Position numbers and translations under genes: made by a program
Assembly (NCBI RefSeq): GCF_900188165.1
Contig: NZ_FZOS01000002.1
Coordinates: 225,818 to 289,817, forward strand
Source: Edaphosphingomonas laterariae
GTDB taxonomy: Bacteria > Pseudomonadota > Alphaproteobacteria > Sphingomonadales > Sphingomonadaceae
Direction: 5' to 3'
DNA: 64,000 nt
Notes under the pieces: model-generated
Told to the model about the DNA's origin: nothing
What the model saw: only the letters and a program-made list of their open reading frames with translations
The model's database searches: none
Shown here: in pieces, positions 50,018 to 59,082 of the stretch
Numbering within the stretch: the first letter of the stretch is position 1
Layout: the number at the start of each line of letters is the position of its first letter

Positions 50018-50276
50018 CGGCCTGTATTTGAGCGGGTGGAACCCCGACGGCGCCTCCAAGGAGTGGGAGCGCACCTCCATGGATCGGGAATCGTCGGGTG
50101 ATTTGCTGCGCTCCAAGGGCGTGCCCGACCGTTTTGGCGATCCCGTTGAGGCCGTTGGGTGGTTCATGGGCGACTGGTTACGCGTGCTCGTCGCCGACTA
50201 TTCCAACGGCCGCCGGATCACGCTGCGCGTCTCCGACGCCGGCTATCTCCTCGAATATGATCTGGTGACGGCATGA
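50010..50276 (+). CDS. Small hypothetical protein
   Basis: An 88-residue protein from the ATG at 50010 (AAGGGGGAGG upstream). LYLSGWNPDGASKEWERTSMDRESSGDLLRSKGVPDRFGDPVEAVGWFMGDWLRVLVADYSNGRRITLRVSDAGYLLEYDLV has a beta-rich C-terminal half. It overlaps the next gene by 4 nt. No family is known to me. Confidence 0.6.
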   Translation: MANGLYLSGWNPDGASKEWERTSMDRESSGDLLRSKGVPDRFGDPVEAVGWFMGDWLRVLVADYSNGRRITLRVSDAGYLLEYDLVTA

Positions 50277-50938
50277 AGCGCGTCCTTATAGGTTGCGAGC
50301 GCAGCGGCGTTGTTCGCCGCGCGTTCGAAGAGCGCGGCTTCGACGCCTGGTCATGCGACATCGAGCCGGCGGACGATCGCAGCAACCGCCATATTCGCGG
50401 CAACGTTCTCGATCATCTGGACGATAGCTGGGATCTGCTCGCCGTGATGCATCCGCCCTGCACCGTGCTGTGCAACTCGGGCGCGAAATGGCTCTACATC
50501 GGCGGAAAGAAGATCAACGGGCCCGATCCGAAGCGCTGGACCGAGCTGCATCGCGCGGCCGCCTTCTATCGGGCGCTCCGCGACGCGAAGCAGATCCCGC
50601 ACCGCGCCGTCGAAAATCCGATCATGCACCGCCATGCGATCAGCCTGACGAAGCGCGGCTTCGTCCAGTTCGTGCAGCCGTGGTGGTTCGGCGATCCCTA
50701 TTTGAAGGCGACCGGCCTCGAGCTGGTGAACCTGCCGCCGCTGGCCCCGACAGACCAGCTCACCCCGCCGCGTCCAGGCACGGCCGAACACAAGGCATGG
50801 AGCCGCGTCCACCGGCATTCAGGCTGGGGTCGCCACGCCCAAGATCGCGCCCGCGCGCGCAGTCAGACTTACCCCGGCCTCGCCAACGCGATGTCCGACC
50901 AATGGGGAGCCTATATCAGCATGAGGTTGGCAGCATGA
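50273..50938 (+). CDS. Cytosine-C5 methyltransferase-like phage protein
   Basis: A 221-residue protein. VLIGCERSGVVRRAFEERGFDAWSCDIEPAD looks like the AdoMet-binding start of a Dcm-type enzyme. HPPCTVLCNSGAKWL holds a PPC motif with the catalytic-type Cys, and VENPIMHRHA resembles the ENV/ENP segment. It is much shorter than Dcm (about 470) and lacks a clear target-recognition domain, as do similar phage proteins. It may methylate cytosine or be a modified relative. It overlaps the next gene by 4 nt. Confidence 0.7.
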   Translation: MKRVLIGCERSGVVRRAFEERGFDAWSCDIEPADDRSNRHIRGNVLDHLDDSWDLLAVMHPPCTVLCNSGAKWLYIGGKKINGPDPKRWTELHRAAAFYRALRDAKQIPHRAVENPIMHRHAISLTKRGFVQFVQPWWFGDPYLKATGLELVNLPPLAPTDQLTPPRPGTAEHKAWSRVHRHSGWGRHAQDRARARSQTYPGLANAMSDQWGAYISMRLAA

Positions 50939-51582
50939 TCGCCTATGCTTCCCGCACCGGGACAAAGCGCAATCTCGCGGCCCTGCGCGATGCAGGCTGG
51001 CGCCTTATGGTGTCAGCTCGCGGCGTGCTGCGCACGGAAGGCTTTCCCTATGCGCTCGACAACGGCGCCTGGACGGCCTTCAATCGCGGCGAACCGTTCG
51101 ACGTTCCCGCCTTCGAAAAGGCGGTGAAGCTGCTCGGACAGGGCGCGGATTTTATCATCCTGCCCGATATCGTCATGGGCGGCGTCCCATCCTTCGAGAT
51201 GTCGATCGCCTGGCTTCGCAAACTCCGCCGGCGCGTCGCCCTGCGCGGGACACGCTTCCTGATCGCTGTGCAAGACGGCATGGAGACGATCGCGCGCCGG
51301 ATCACCCGTTGGCTCGGCCCGAAAGTCGGGATTTTCGTCGGCGGCAGCACCGAATGGAAGCTGGCGACGATGGCCAAATGGGCGCGGATCGCGCATCGGC
51401 GGAGTGCCGTTTGCCATGTTGGCCGGGTGAACACGGCGCGGCGCATCCGGTTTTGCGAGGCCGCCGGCGTCGACAGCTTCGACGGGTCGAGCGCCTCGCG
51501 CTTCGCTGTGACGCTTCGCCCGCTGGAGCTGGCGCGCCGCCAGATCGACCTAGAGGGCTATTTGACGAGGCTGGCAGCATGA
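50935..51582 (+). CDS. TGT-superfamily (DpdA-like) protein, possible DNA 7-deazaguanine transglycosylase
   Basis: A 215-residue TIM-barrel-like protein from the ATG at 50935. FPYALDNGAWTAFNRGEPFDVPAFEKAV, FIILPDIVMGG, FLIAVQDG, VGIFVGGSTEWKLATMAKWARIAHRR, CHVGRVNTARRIRFCEAAGVDSFDGSSASRF follow the order I associate with phage DpdA relatives of tRNA-guanine transglycosylase. DIV holds a likely nucleophilic Asp. Such enzymes insert preQ0-type bases into phage DNA and block restriction. No queuosine-precursor genes occur in the prophage, so it would need host preQ0; the chromosome here carries queA. Confidence 0.62.
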   Translation: MIAYASRTGTKRNLAALRDAGWRLMVSARGVLRTEGFPYALDNGAWTAFNRGEPFDVPAFEKAVKLLGQGADFIILPDIVMGGVPSFEMSIAWLRKLRRRVALRGTRFLIAVQDGMETIARRITRWLGPKVGIFVGGSTEWKLATMAKWARIAHRRSAVCHVGRVNTARRIRFCEAAGVDSFDGSSASRFAVTLRPLELARRQIDLEGYLTRLAA

Positions 51583-51821
51583 CGCCGGCGATGCTGAAAA
51601 TGCTCCGCGAATCCGGCCACGATCCGCTTGACGGCCGAGGCTACGGCGTCGAGCTGCGCGGCGCCGGCGAGTGGGCGACAGCCCGCGCGCTGGTCGCCGC
51701 CAGCCTCGGGTGGATCGAGGGAGGGCGGCCGCAAGGTAGCGAGTTGCCCGGCCTGTTCTTCGCCAACCGCGACGGCGTCGCGATCGTCGCGGCCGAGGCG
51801 GAGGATGACATGCCATGGTGA
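51579..51821 (+). CDS. Small hypothetical protein
   Basis: An 80-residue protein overlapping the DpdA-like stop (ATGA) and the next methylase start by 7 nt. KMLRESGHDPLDGRGYGVELRGAGEWATARALVAASLGWIEGGRPQGSELPGLFFANRDGVAIV looks like a small alpha/beta domain. No family is recognised; it may partner the adjacent modification enzymes. Confidence 0.6.
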   Translation: MTPAMLKMLRESGHDPLDGRGYGVELRGAGEWATARALVAASLGWIEGGRPQGSELPGLFFANRDGVAIVAAEAEDDMPW

Positions 51822-52534
51822 CGTCGCCCGTCCAGATCGGCCCGGCGACGCTCTATTGCGGCGATGCCTATCAGATCCGGCCCAGCCTCGGCTTCTTCGA
51901 CGCCGATGTCATGGATCCGCCCTATCTGTTCGATAATTCGGGCGGCGGGACGTTCCGCAAGTCGCGCGTCGGCGCCGACCGGATCGTTGCCGAGGGCCTC
52001 GATCAAGGGTTCGACCGGACCATCATCAATCCGCTGCTCTGCGGGGCTGTCGCCGTGTTCTGCCACAACGACCAGTTGCCCGAGCTGCTGCCCTATCTCG
52101 ACGGCGTTTTCCACCGCTTCGCGCTGCTGATGTGGACGAAGCCCAACCCCATGCCGATGCGCAACCGCCACTATCTGCCCGATACCGAGCCATTCATTCA
52201 TGCCTGGAACCGGGGATATCATCCGATCGGCGAACATCACGACATGCACCGCTGGATCCACGCCAATTCGATGCCGACCAAGCTGTTTGACCACCCGACC
52301 GTCAAGCCGATGGCCGTGATGGAGAAGATCCTGCGCAACGTGAGCGGGGAAGCGATTTGCGATCCGTTCATGGGCACCGGCTCCACCGGCGTCGCCGCGA
52401 TCCGCGCCGGCAAGCGCTTCACCGGCATCGAGAAGAACCCCGCGCATTTCGCCACGGCCGTCGAGCGCCTTCGCACTGCATGGGAACAGATCAACGACCG
52501 CGCGCAGGCGCCAAAAATTGAGGCTACCGCATGA
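51815..52534 (+). CDS. Beta-class DNA N4/N6 methyltransferase
   Basis: A 239-residue enzyme. ATLYCGDAYQIRPSLGFFDADVMDPPYLFD holds the catalytic DPPY near the N-terminus. DHPTVKPMAVMEKILRNVSGEAICDPFMGTGSTGVAAIRAGKRFTGIE holds the AdoMet-binding DPFMGTGSTG near the C-terminus, the beta-class order. The target could be cytosine-N4 or adenine-N6. No restriction partner is present, so it is an orphan modification enzyme. It precedes the AlpA-type gene with a 4-nt overlap. Confidence 0.9.
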   Translation: MVTSPVQIGPATLYCGDAYQIRPSLGFFDADVMDPPYLFDNSGGGTFRKSRVGADRIVAEGLDQGFDRTIINPLLCGAVAVFCHNDQLPELLPYLDGVFHRFALLMWTKPNPMPMRNRHYLPDTEPFIHAWNRGYHPIGEHHDMHRWIHANSMPTKLFDHPTVKPMAVMEKILRNVSGEAICDPFMGTGSTGVAAIRAGKRFTGIEKNPAHFATAVERLRTAWEQINDRAQAPKIEATA

Positions 52535-52719
52535 ACATCCCATCGAATTCGCGCCTGCTGCGCATCACCGACGTCATGGAACGCACCGCGCTTTCCCGCT
52601 CACACATCTACGCGATGGTCCGCGCCGAGCAGTTCCCGGCGCCGAAGCGCCTTGGCGCCAAATGCTCCCGGTGGAGCGAAGGCGACGTCGATGCCTGGAT
52701 CAAGGGGAGGCCGTCGTGA
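52531..52719 (+). CDS. AlpA-type DNA-binding protein (possible excisionase)
   Basis: A 62-residue protein: LLRITDVMERTALSRSHIYAMVRAEQFPAPKRLGAKCSRWSEGDVDAWIKGR, the AlpA/MerR-like winged-helix pattern. Next to the integrase gene and convergent with it, it is a plausible excisionase. A 14-codon frame (GTG at 52716 to TAG at 52760) overlaps its stop and may be only the leader of a lost gene. Confidence 0.85.
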   Translation: MNIPSNSRLLRITDVMERTALSRSHIYAMVRAEQFPAPKRLGAKCSRWSEGDVDAWIKGRPS

Positions 52720-52766
52720 ACGATCTCGCCAAAATCGCGGCGGCGATCCGTGCCCGGTAGCCGATA

Positions 52767-54107
52767 TCAGCCGCGCGGCTTGCCCGGCCCGGTCGCCGCC
52801 CACCGGATCGGTTGCCCGATATGGATCTGCGGCGGCCACATGTCCGTGAGCAGGATACTCGCCCATGCGCAAGCGATCTCGCGCCGGCGCGCCATATAGG
52901 CGGCGCGATTATAGGCGCCCTCGACCTTGTCCTTGGGGACGTGCGACAGCATCAGGTCGATGATCGCCCGATCGGGCGCGATCCCAGTATGGCCCATGTC
53001 GCGCCATTCGCGCTCGGCCCGTTCGTTCATGATCGTCGAGAACGCAGACCGGAACCCGTGCGGCACATGACGCTGATAATAGCCGGCGCGGATCAGCAGC
53101 GCGCGCAGCGTGTTTTCGCTCATCGGCCGATGGACGTGGCGATCGCTCGGAAACATCAGCTCGAGGTCGCCGGTCAGCGGGTGCAGCGCGCGCAGAATGT
53201 CCACCGCCTGCGGGGCGAGGGGGACGAGATGGTCGCCGTCGACGTCTTGCTTACGATCCCGATCGCCCTTCATGCGGTGCGCGGGGATGCGCCATAGCGG
53301 TTCGTCGCCGTCGAGATCCTCGAATTCCTGCCATCGCGCCGAATGCAGCTCGTTGGGGCGAACGGCGGTCAGGGCCAGCAGCCGGATTGCCAGCTTGGTC
53401 GGGGCGCGGCAGCGCTCCGCCTCACAATCAATCAGGATCTGGCGCACGCCGGCGAGCGATGTTACCGCCGGCTGCGGCTTGGCCTTCGGGATCTTGGGCA
53501 AGGCGATGGCAAGGCTCGCCGCCGGGTCGCGGGCCGCCTGGCCGGTCGCGATCGCATAGACAAAGATGGCGCTGATCCGCTGGCGCGTGCGGTGTGCGGT
53601 TTCCACGGCACCGCCATCGACGATGGATTGTAGCACCGCCAGCACCTCGGGCGCCTCGATCTCCTCGATCCGCGCGCGCCCCAGCGTCGGAAAGACCTTC
53701 TTTTCTAGATTTTCGAGGACGTCCTTGGTGTGGACCTGCGACCAGTGCTTCGCCTGCAGTTTGTGCCACGCTCGTCCGATCGCTTCAAAGGTCGGCCGCG
53801 TATCGGCCGCCGGGGCCGCCCGGTCAAACAGGTCGCCGGGCTTCGGCTCCATCCCCTTGGCCAGCAGAGCCTTCGCCGCGTCACGCGCCGCGCGCGCATC
53901 CTTCAAGGAGATCGCCGGATAGCTGCCGATAGTCAGCGTTTTCTGGACGGGTTTGTCTCGCCCATTGCGGCCGAACTGATAGTTCATCCGCCATTTTCGC
54001 CCACCGGCGGTCGAAACGTGCAGATAGAGCTGCTCGCCATCGGTCAATTTATAGGGTTTCTCGGCAGCCTTGGCGGCGCGCAGCTTGGCGTCCGTCAGGC
54101 GGCTCAT
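52767..54107 (-). CDS. int: Tyrosine integrase with DUF4102 arm-binding domain
   Basis: A 446-residue site-specific recombinase from the ATG at 54105-54107, with GGGGGAT upstream. The N-terminal part (LTDAKLRAAKAAEKPYKLTDGEQLYLHVSTAGGRKWRMNYQFG... LTIGSYPAISLKDARAARDAAKALLAKG) is the arm-type DNA-binding domain. The catalytic domain has the Arg in LTAVRPNELHSARWQEFE, HGFR, an LSH and the Tyr in VEGAYNRAAY. It catalyses integration at tRNA-Ser, whose 3' end is 153 bp away. It is transcribed leftward, away from attR. Confidence 0.95.
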   Translation of the reverse strand: MSRLTDAKLRAAKAAEKPYKLTDGEQLYLHVSTAGGRKWRMNYQFGRNGRDKPVQKTLTIGSYPAISLKDARAARDAAKALLAKGMEPKPGDLFDRAAPAADTRPTFEAIGRAWHKLQAKHWSQVHTKDVLENLEKKVFPTLGRARIEEIEAPEVLAVLQSIVDGGAVETAHRTRQRISAIFVYAIATGQAARDPAASLAIALPKIPKAKPQPAVTSLAGVRQILIDCEAERCRAPTKLAIRLLALTAVRPNELHSARWQEFEDLDGDEPLWRIPAHRMKGDRDRKQDVDGDHLVPLAPQAVDILRALHPLTGDLELMFPSDRHVHRPMSENTLRALLIRAGYYQRHVPHGFRSAFSTIMNERAEREWRDMGHTGIAPDRAIIDLMLSHVPKDKVEGAYNRAAYMARRREIACAWASILLTDMWPPQIHIGQPIRWAATGPGKPRG

Positions 54108-54148
54108 ACCATATCCCCCGAATCGCATACCATAGATCTGACCATATC
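54108..54148. repeat. Candidate integrase arm-type sites, right
   Basis: ACCATATC (54108-54115), ACCATAGA (54129-54136) and ACCATATC (54141-54148) lie between the integrase start and the tRNA. Similar octamers occur at 13196-13216 near attL. They could also let integrase repress its own gene. Confidence 0.45.
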
Positions 54149-54259
54149 ACGCACCGGCTGCATGAGAACAAATGTAGACTCATGCGGACTAATCCGGCGT
54201 GAAAAATGGCGCAAATTTGCGGGCTTGTGGACCCTTGCGTACTCATCAGGATGAATAGG

Positions 54260-54349
<90 letters not shown>

Positions 54350-54472
54350 GCTGAAAGAACGGGCCCGTGAAAACGGTGCGTCCCGGTCGATGAGGGGCGC
54401 CCCTTAGCGGATGATTTCGGGCTTGCCAAGCGTTGAGCTTGCGTCCGGCATCACAAACCCTAGATTGGCACC

Positions 54473-54853
54473 ATGACGAAGGACATTTCGCTGACTCTCG
54501 ACCGGCAGGCGCAGCTCATCGCGCCGCCCGTTGCGCACGCCCGTTTCGCCATTGGCGATGTGGTGCGGCACCGCCTGCTCGAATTTCGCGGAGTGATTTT
54601 CGACGTCGATCCCGTCTTCGCCAACAGCGAGGAATGGTATGAGGCGATTCCCGAGGGCGTGCGCCCCGCGCGCGATCAGCCTTTCTACCATCTGCTCGCC
54701 GAAAATGCGGAGAGCAGCTACGTCGCTTATGTCAGCCAGCAGAATCTGGAATATGACGAAAGCGACGAACCGATCGATCACCCCGCCATTGCCGGGATTT
54801 TCGACGATTATGTCGACGGCCGGTACAAGCTGCGGCGCGAGCACCGCCACTAA
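54473..54853 (+). CDS. hspQ: Heat shock protein HspQ
   Basis: A 126-residue YccV/HspQ family protein. HARFAIGDVVRHRLLEFRGVIFDVDPVFANSEEWYEAIPEGVRPARDQPFYHLLAENAESSYVAYVSQQNLEYDESDEPIDHPAIAGIF is the complete domain. It binds hemimethylated DNA in vitro and acts in E. coli as a specificity factor for Lon; its role in alphaproteobacteria is less known. It is a single gene. Confidence 0.9.
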   Translation: MTKDISLTLDRQAQLIAPPVAHARFAIGDVVRHRLLEFRGVIFDVDPVFANSEEWYEAIPEGVRPARDQPFYHLLAENAESSYVAYVSQQNLEYDESDEPIDHPAIAGIFDDYVDGRYKLRREHRH

Positions 54854-54992
54854 GCGCGAATCGGGCGGCCGACCGCTTCGTGACCGCCGTCCACCGCAGT
54901 TTTTCCAGCATTGCAGATGGCTGTCCGGCAGGTGGCTTGACCCGCCGGCTGCCGTGGCGCGCGCCGCACGCATCGCGTTCGCGCCTTATGGC

Positions 54993-55035
54993 TTGACGAT
55001 TACGTATGTAGTCAAATAAGACTACGTATGTAATC
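54993..55035 (+). promoter_or_regulatory. BlaI-type operator/promoter upstream of blaI-like gene
   Basis: GATTACGTATGTAGTC (54998-55013) and GACTACGTATGTAATC (55020-55035) form a near-inverted pair, each centred on TAC-N3-TGTA like BlaI/MecI operators. TTGACG (54993-54998) and AATAAG 16 bp later form the likely promoter, so bound BlaI would cover it. Confidence 0.75.
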
Positions 55036-55047
55036 GGAGGGACGCCG

Positions 55048-55416
55048 GTGGCCGAGCGAATCAGCGATGGCGAACATGCCGTCATGGATGTGTTGTGGGA
55101 CGAATCGCCGCTGACCGCGGCCGAGGTGGCGGAGCGGATCGATCCGGCGCGTGGCTGGAGCGACCGCACGGTCAAGACCATGCTTGCCCGCCTGCTCGCC
55201 AAGGGCGTCCTGGCGCATGAAGAGGATGGCCGCCGCTATCTCTATCGCCCGCTCGTTGCGCGGGCGGATTATGCCGCCCGGGAATCGCGGCGGCTGATCG
55301 ACCGGCTGTTCGGCGGCCGCGCCGCGCCGCTCGTCGCGCATCTGGCCGAACAGGACCAGTTGACCGCTGAGGACATCGCCGAGATCGAGGCGCTGCTGAA
55401 GGCGCTCAAGCCATGA
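55048..55416 (+). CDS. BlaI/MecI/CopY-family repressor
   Basis: A 122-residue protein from the GTG at 55048 (CGGAGGGA upstream). ISDGEHAVMDVLWDESPLTAAEVAERIDPARGWSDRTVKTMLARLLAKGVLAHEEDGRRYLYRPLVAR is the BlaI winged helix. The C-terminal helix dimerises. It should repress its own operon through the TAC-N3-TGTA pair. It overlaps the BlaR1-type gene by 4 nt, the standard repressor-sensor pair. Confidence 0.92.
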   Translation: MAERISDGEHAVMDVLWDESPLTAAEVAERIDPARGWSDRTVKTMLARLLAKGVLAHEEDGRRYLYRPLVARADYAARESRRLIDRLFGGRAAPLVAHLAEQDQLTAEDIAEIEALLKALKP

Positions 55417-56975
55417 GCGCCGACTGGCTGAGCGCGAGCCGGGTGGCGGAAGCACTGATCGCGTCGGGCCTGCTGATGGCGGTCGTGCTGCTGGTGCGGG
55501 GCAGGGTGGCCCGGGCGTTCGGCGCGCGCGTCGCTTATGCGCTTTGGGCCTTGCCGGTGCTGCGGCTGGTGATGCCGCCGCTGCCCGAAATGGCGGAGCC
55601 GGTGGCGGCGCAGGTGCCGATCCGAATCGACCTTTCGATGCTGGACCATGCGGTGGCCGCGCCGATGCCGGTGGCGAGCATGGATCCATTGCCCGTGCCG
55701 GGGCCGGACTGGCTGGCGATCGGGCTGGGCATCTGGCTGGCCGGTGCGGTGCTGTATTTCGGCTGGCAGATCGGCCTCTATCGACACTTCCTGCGCATGG
55801 CGCTGCGGGGATCGGCCTTTCTTTGTCGCCGCTGCGGCATTGCCGTCCATGTCAGCGCCGGCGTGCGCGGGCCGGTTGCGGCGGGCATCCTTGCGCGGCG
55901 CATCCTGCTGCCCGGCGATTTCACCCGGCGATACAGCCGTCAGGAACAGCGCCTGGTGATCGCGCATGAGGTTGCCCACCATGTCCGTGGCGACCTGATC
56001 GCCAATCTGGTCGCGCTGGTGCTGGTCTCGCTCCACTGGTTCAATCCGCTCGCGCACATCGCCTACCGCGCCTTCCGGGCCGATCAGGAACTGGCTTGCG
56101 ACGAAACCGTGCTGGCCGACGAGCCGACGAGCGAGCGCCATGCCTATGCGACCGCGCTGGTGAAGTCCGCCGGCCATGCCACGCCGGCCGCCGCCTGTGC
56201 GCTCGGCGCGACCCAGATCAAGAGGAGATTGAAGATGATGGCGGCAGCGAAACGGAGCCGCGTGCGGCGGCTGGCGGGATCGGCATTGGTTGGGCTGCTG
56301 GTCGGCGGCGGGCTGATGCTGACCGCGACCGGCGGCATCGCGGCGAGCGGCGCGGTCGAAATGCCCCGGCTTGCGCTGGTCGATCCGGTGGCGGCCCTGC
56401 CGGCGGTTCAGCCGGTGCCGGTGGCGCCTTCGGCTGTCGCGGTTGAAGCGCCCACCGCGCCCGTTGCCCCGGTGGCGCCTGCGGCACCCGTCGCGCCAGT
56501 GGCCGTGCAGGCCGCCGCTGAGGCCGATCGCGTTGCAGCGGTGGCCGAAGCCCGTGCGGCGGCGGCCGAGGCCGTGGCGCAAGCGCGCGAAAGCATCGCC
56601 ACCGCGCGCGTGGCGGAGCGCGAGGCGCGGGCTTCGGCCCAGCAGGCGCGGGCGCAGGCAATGCGGGCGCTCGCCAATGTCGACGTCGATAGCGAGGTGC
56701 GCGCGGCATTCGCGGCGGCGCGGCTGGATATGGAACGCGGATGCAGCGAACGGGCCCGGCGCGACGCCGCCGGCCTTGATGATCGCGCGGCGATCACGGC
56801 GCTGTCCCGCAACTGCGTCGACATGCGGGCCATCCGCAGCCAGGTGGCCGATGCCTTGCGCGATGCACGGGCCGACATCCGGGCTGCCGATCTGCCCGAC
56901 GCCCAGCGCCGCCGCGTCACGGCCGCGCTGGATGCCGAAATCGCCCGCCTGCGGGGTGGCGGTCTGGTCGATTGA
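55413..56975 (+). CDS. BlaR1/M56-family membrane peptidase
   Basis: A 520-residue protein. N-terminal membrane helices (about 10-30, 38-55 and 98-118) surround the M56 peptidase domain with HEVAHH (185-190) and ELACDE (226-231) as zinc motifs. A further membrane segment lies near 285-310. The periplasmic tail (about 320-520) is Ala/Pro-rich then coiled coil, not a penicillin-binding sensor as in BlaR1. It probably senses an envelope signal and triggers cleavage of the BlaI-type repressor. No beta-lactamase gene is adjacent. Confidence 0.88.
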   Translation: MSADWLSASRVAEALIASGLLMAVVLLVRGRVARAFGARVAYALWALPVLRLVMPPLPEMAEPVAAQVPIRIDLSMLDHAVAAPMPVASMDPLPVPGPDWLAIGLGIWLAGAVLYFGWQIGLYRHFLRMALRGSAFLCRRCGIAVHVSAGVRGPVAAGILARRILLPGDFTRRYSRQEQRLVIAHEVAHHVRGDLIANLVALVLVSLHWFNPLAHIAYRAFRADQELACDETVLADEPTSERHAYATALVKSAGHATPAAACALGATQIKRRLKMMAAAKRSRVRRLAGSALVGLLVGGGLMLTATGGIAASGAVEMPRLALVDPVAALPAVQPVPVAPSAVAVEAPTAPVAPVAPAAPVAPVAVQAAAEADRVAAVAEARAAAAEAVAQARESIATARVAEREARASAQQARAQAMRALANVDVDSEVRAAFAAARLDMERGCSERARRDAAGLDDRAAITALSRNCVDMRAIRSQVADALRDARADIRAADLPDAQRRRVTAALDAEIARLRGGGLVD

Positions 56976-57101
56976 CGGGGGAGGGGCTTGGCCTCCGCGC
57001 CGGGCTTTCCTAAACAGGCTGGGCCGGAGGGGGAGCGGCGCGCATCCGATAACATCCTCGGCCCGATTGCATCCCCCGCGCTTCCAGTTTACGTAAGCGT
57101 C

Positions 57102-58802
57102 ATGGCTGATCCTGCATCCGTCTGGCGTAGCGCCTATCGCCATCCCACCGATTGGGATGCCCAATATCCGCCGCTTAGCCTGCCGGCGATGTTTGCCGCA
57201 TCGGCCGCGCGGTGGCCGGATCGGGCGCTGATCGATTTCATGGGCCGCAAGTTCAGTTATGCCGAAAGCTGGTCGGGCGTTCGCCGCGTGGCGGCGGGGC
57301 TTGCGGCGCTGGGCGTGGGCAAGGGCGATCGCGTCGGCCTGTTCCTGCCCAACGTCCCCCATTATGTCGCGGCTTATTATGGCGCGCTGGCGGCCGGGGC
57401 GACGGTGGTCAATTTTTCGCCGCTCTACACGGTGGATGAACTTGCCCATCAGGTCGCGGATTCGGGCACGCGCATCCTGTTCACGATCTCGGCGGCGGCG
57501 CTGCTGCCGACCGCGCTTCAGGTCATGGAGCGCAGCGGGCTGGAAAAGCTCGTGGTCGGATCGGTCGCGGGCGCGCTGCCGGCCGGCAAGTCGCTCTTCT
57601 ACCGGCTGTTTCGCGGCAAGGAGGTGGCGAAGCGGCCGCATGATCCGCGGATCATCGCCTTCTCCGAACTGATCCATAATGATGGCAAGGCGCCCGACGT
57701 GGCGATCGAGCCGGAAACGGATGTCGCGCTGCTGCAATATACCGGCGGCACCACCGGCACGCCCAAGGGCGCGAAGCTCACCCATCAGGCGATGACGGCC
57801 AATGCCCGCCAGATCGTCGCGATCGATCCGCATGCGGATGATGCGGATCGGATCATGGGCGTGCTGCCGCTGTTCCATATCTTCGCCAATGCCGCCGTGC
57901 TCAACCGCACCGTGCTCAATGGCGGCGAGATGGTGTTGCTGCCGCGCTTCGATGCCGCGCAGGCGCTGGCGGCGATCCAGCGCACCCGCGCCACCGCCAT
58001 GCCCGGCGTGCCGACCATGTATCAGGCGCTGCTCGATCATCCGAAGACCGCCACGACCGATTTCTCGTCGTTGCGCGTCTGCATTTCGGGCGGCGCGCCG
58101 CTCGCGGCCGAACTCAAGGCCCGGTTCGAAACGGTCACCGGCGCGCGCCTGTGCGAAGGCTATGGCCTTACCGAAAGCGGTATCGCCAGCACCAATCCCT
58201 ATGAAGGCGAGAACAAGACCGGCACGATCGGCCAGCCGCTGCCGGCGACCAGCTTCCGCCTTGTCGATCGCGACGATCCGACGAAGCCGGCGGCCGATGG
58301 CGAGCCCGGCGAAATCGTTATCCACGGCCCGCAGATCATGGCGGGTTACTGGAACCGGCCGGATGCCGATGCCGATGTGTTCGTCGGCGGCGGCCTGCGC
58401 ACTGGCGATGTCGGCCTGATCGACGCCGACGGCTATATCCGCATCGTCGATCGGTTGAAGGACATGATCTCGGTCGGCGGGTTCAAGGTCTTCCCCAGCC
58501 AGGTCGAAGCCGTGCTCTATGGCCATCCGGCCGTGAAGGAGGCGCTGGTGATCGGCATTCCCGATCCCTATCGCGGCGAAAGCCCCAAGGCGTTCGTCAC
58601 CCTCAACGAAGGGGCGGAGGCCACGGGCGAGGAGATCATGGCCTGGCTCAACCCCCGGCTCGGCAAGCATGAACGCGTCGTCGCGGTGGACGTGCGCCTG
58701 AACCTGCCCAAGACGTTGATCGGCAAGCTCAGCCGCAAGGAACTGGTTGCCGAGGAACGCGCCAGGGCTGCTGGCGCCGCATCATCGACAAGCGTGGCTT
58801 GA
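57102..58802 (+). CDS. Long-chain acyl-CoA ligase (AMP-forming)
   Basis: A 566-residue ANL-superfamily ligase from the ATG at 57102. [14 protein letters not shown] (213-226) is the P-loop-like A3 motif; [56 protein letters not shown] and the late [12 protein letters not shown] (Lys for adenylation) follow. It activates fatty acids to acyl-CoA, feeding beta-oxidation or lipid synthesis. The N-terminal [32 protein letters not shown] is a usual start for FadD-type enzymes. Confidence 0.92.
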   Translation: MADPASVWRSAYRHPTDWDAQYPPLSLPAMFAASAARWPDRALIDFMGRKFSYAESWSGVRRVAAGLAALGVGKGDRVGLFLPNVPHYVAAYYGALAAGATVVNFSPLYTVDELAHQVADSGTRILFTISAAALLPTALQVMERSGLEKLVVGSVAGALPAGKSLFYRLFRGKEVAKRPHDPRIIAFSELIHNDGKAPDVAIEPETDVALLQYTGGTTGTPKGAKLTHQAMTANARQIVAIDPHADDADRIMGVLPLFHIFANAAVLNRTVLNGGEMVLLPRFDAAQALAAIQRTRATAMPGVPTMYQALLDHPKTATTDFSSLRVCISGGAPLAAELKARFETVTGARLCEGYGLTESGIASTNPYEGENKTGTIGQPLPATSFRLVDRDDPTKPAADGEPGEIVIHGPQIMAGYWNRPDADADVFVGGGLRTGDVGLIDADGYIRIVDRLKDMISVGGFKVFPSQVEAVLYGHPAVKEALVIGIPDPYRGESPKAFVTLNEGAEATGEEIMAWLNPRLGKHERVVAVDVRLNLPKTLIGKLSRKELVAEERARAAGAASSTSVA

Positions 58803-58833
58803 CCCCCGCGCGACCGCCCGCCACAAGCCGGGC

Positions 58834-59082
58834 ATGGGCCAGGATGCAGATACCATTTCCGAACTCTCTTTCGAGGACGCGCTGAAGCGGCTGGAGGCGA
58901 TCGTCCAGCGGCTGGAAAGCGGCGAAGAGACGCTCGACAATTCGATCAAGCTTTATGCCGAAGGCGATGCGTTGCGCGCCCAGTGCGAAAAGAGGCTGAA
59001 GGATGCGCAGGCGCGGATCGAGAAGATCGGGTTGGGCGCGGATGGCCGGCCGGCGGGGACGCAGGGTTTCGATGCCGGCTGA
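58834..59082 (+). CDS. xseB: Exonuclease VII small subunit
   Basis: An 82-residue protein: [58 protein letters not shown], the full XseB helical hairpin. It joins XseA in a single-strand exonuclease. It overlaps ispA by 11 nt, the conserved xseB-ispA arrangement. Confidence 0.95.
   Translation: MGQDADTISELSFEDALKRLEAIVQRLESGEETLDNSIKLYAEGDALRAQCEKRLKDAQARIEKIGLGADGRPAGTQGFDAG

Noticed and set aside
52716..52760. A 14-codon frame overlapping the AlpA-type stop
   Set aside because: It is too short to support as a gene; noted only as a possible truncated leader next to the integrase.
55269..58670. A 1133-codon open frame on the minus strand
   Set aside because: It runs antisense through blaI, blaR1 and the acyl-CoA ligase. 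The product is His/Arg/Gly-rich with no domain, the usual by-product of GC-rich third positions.
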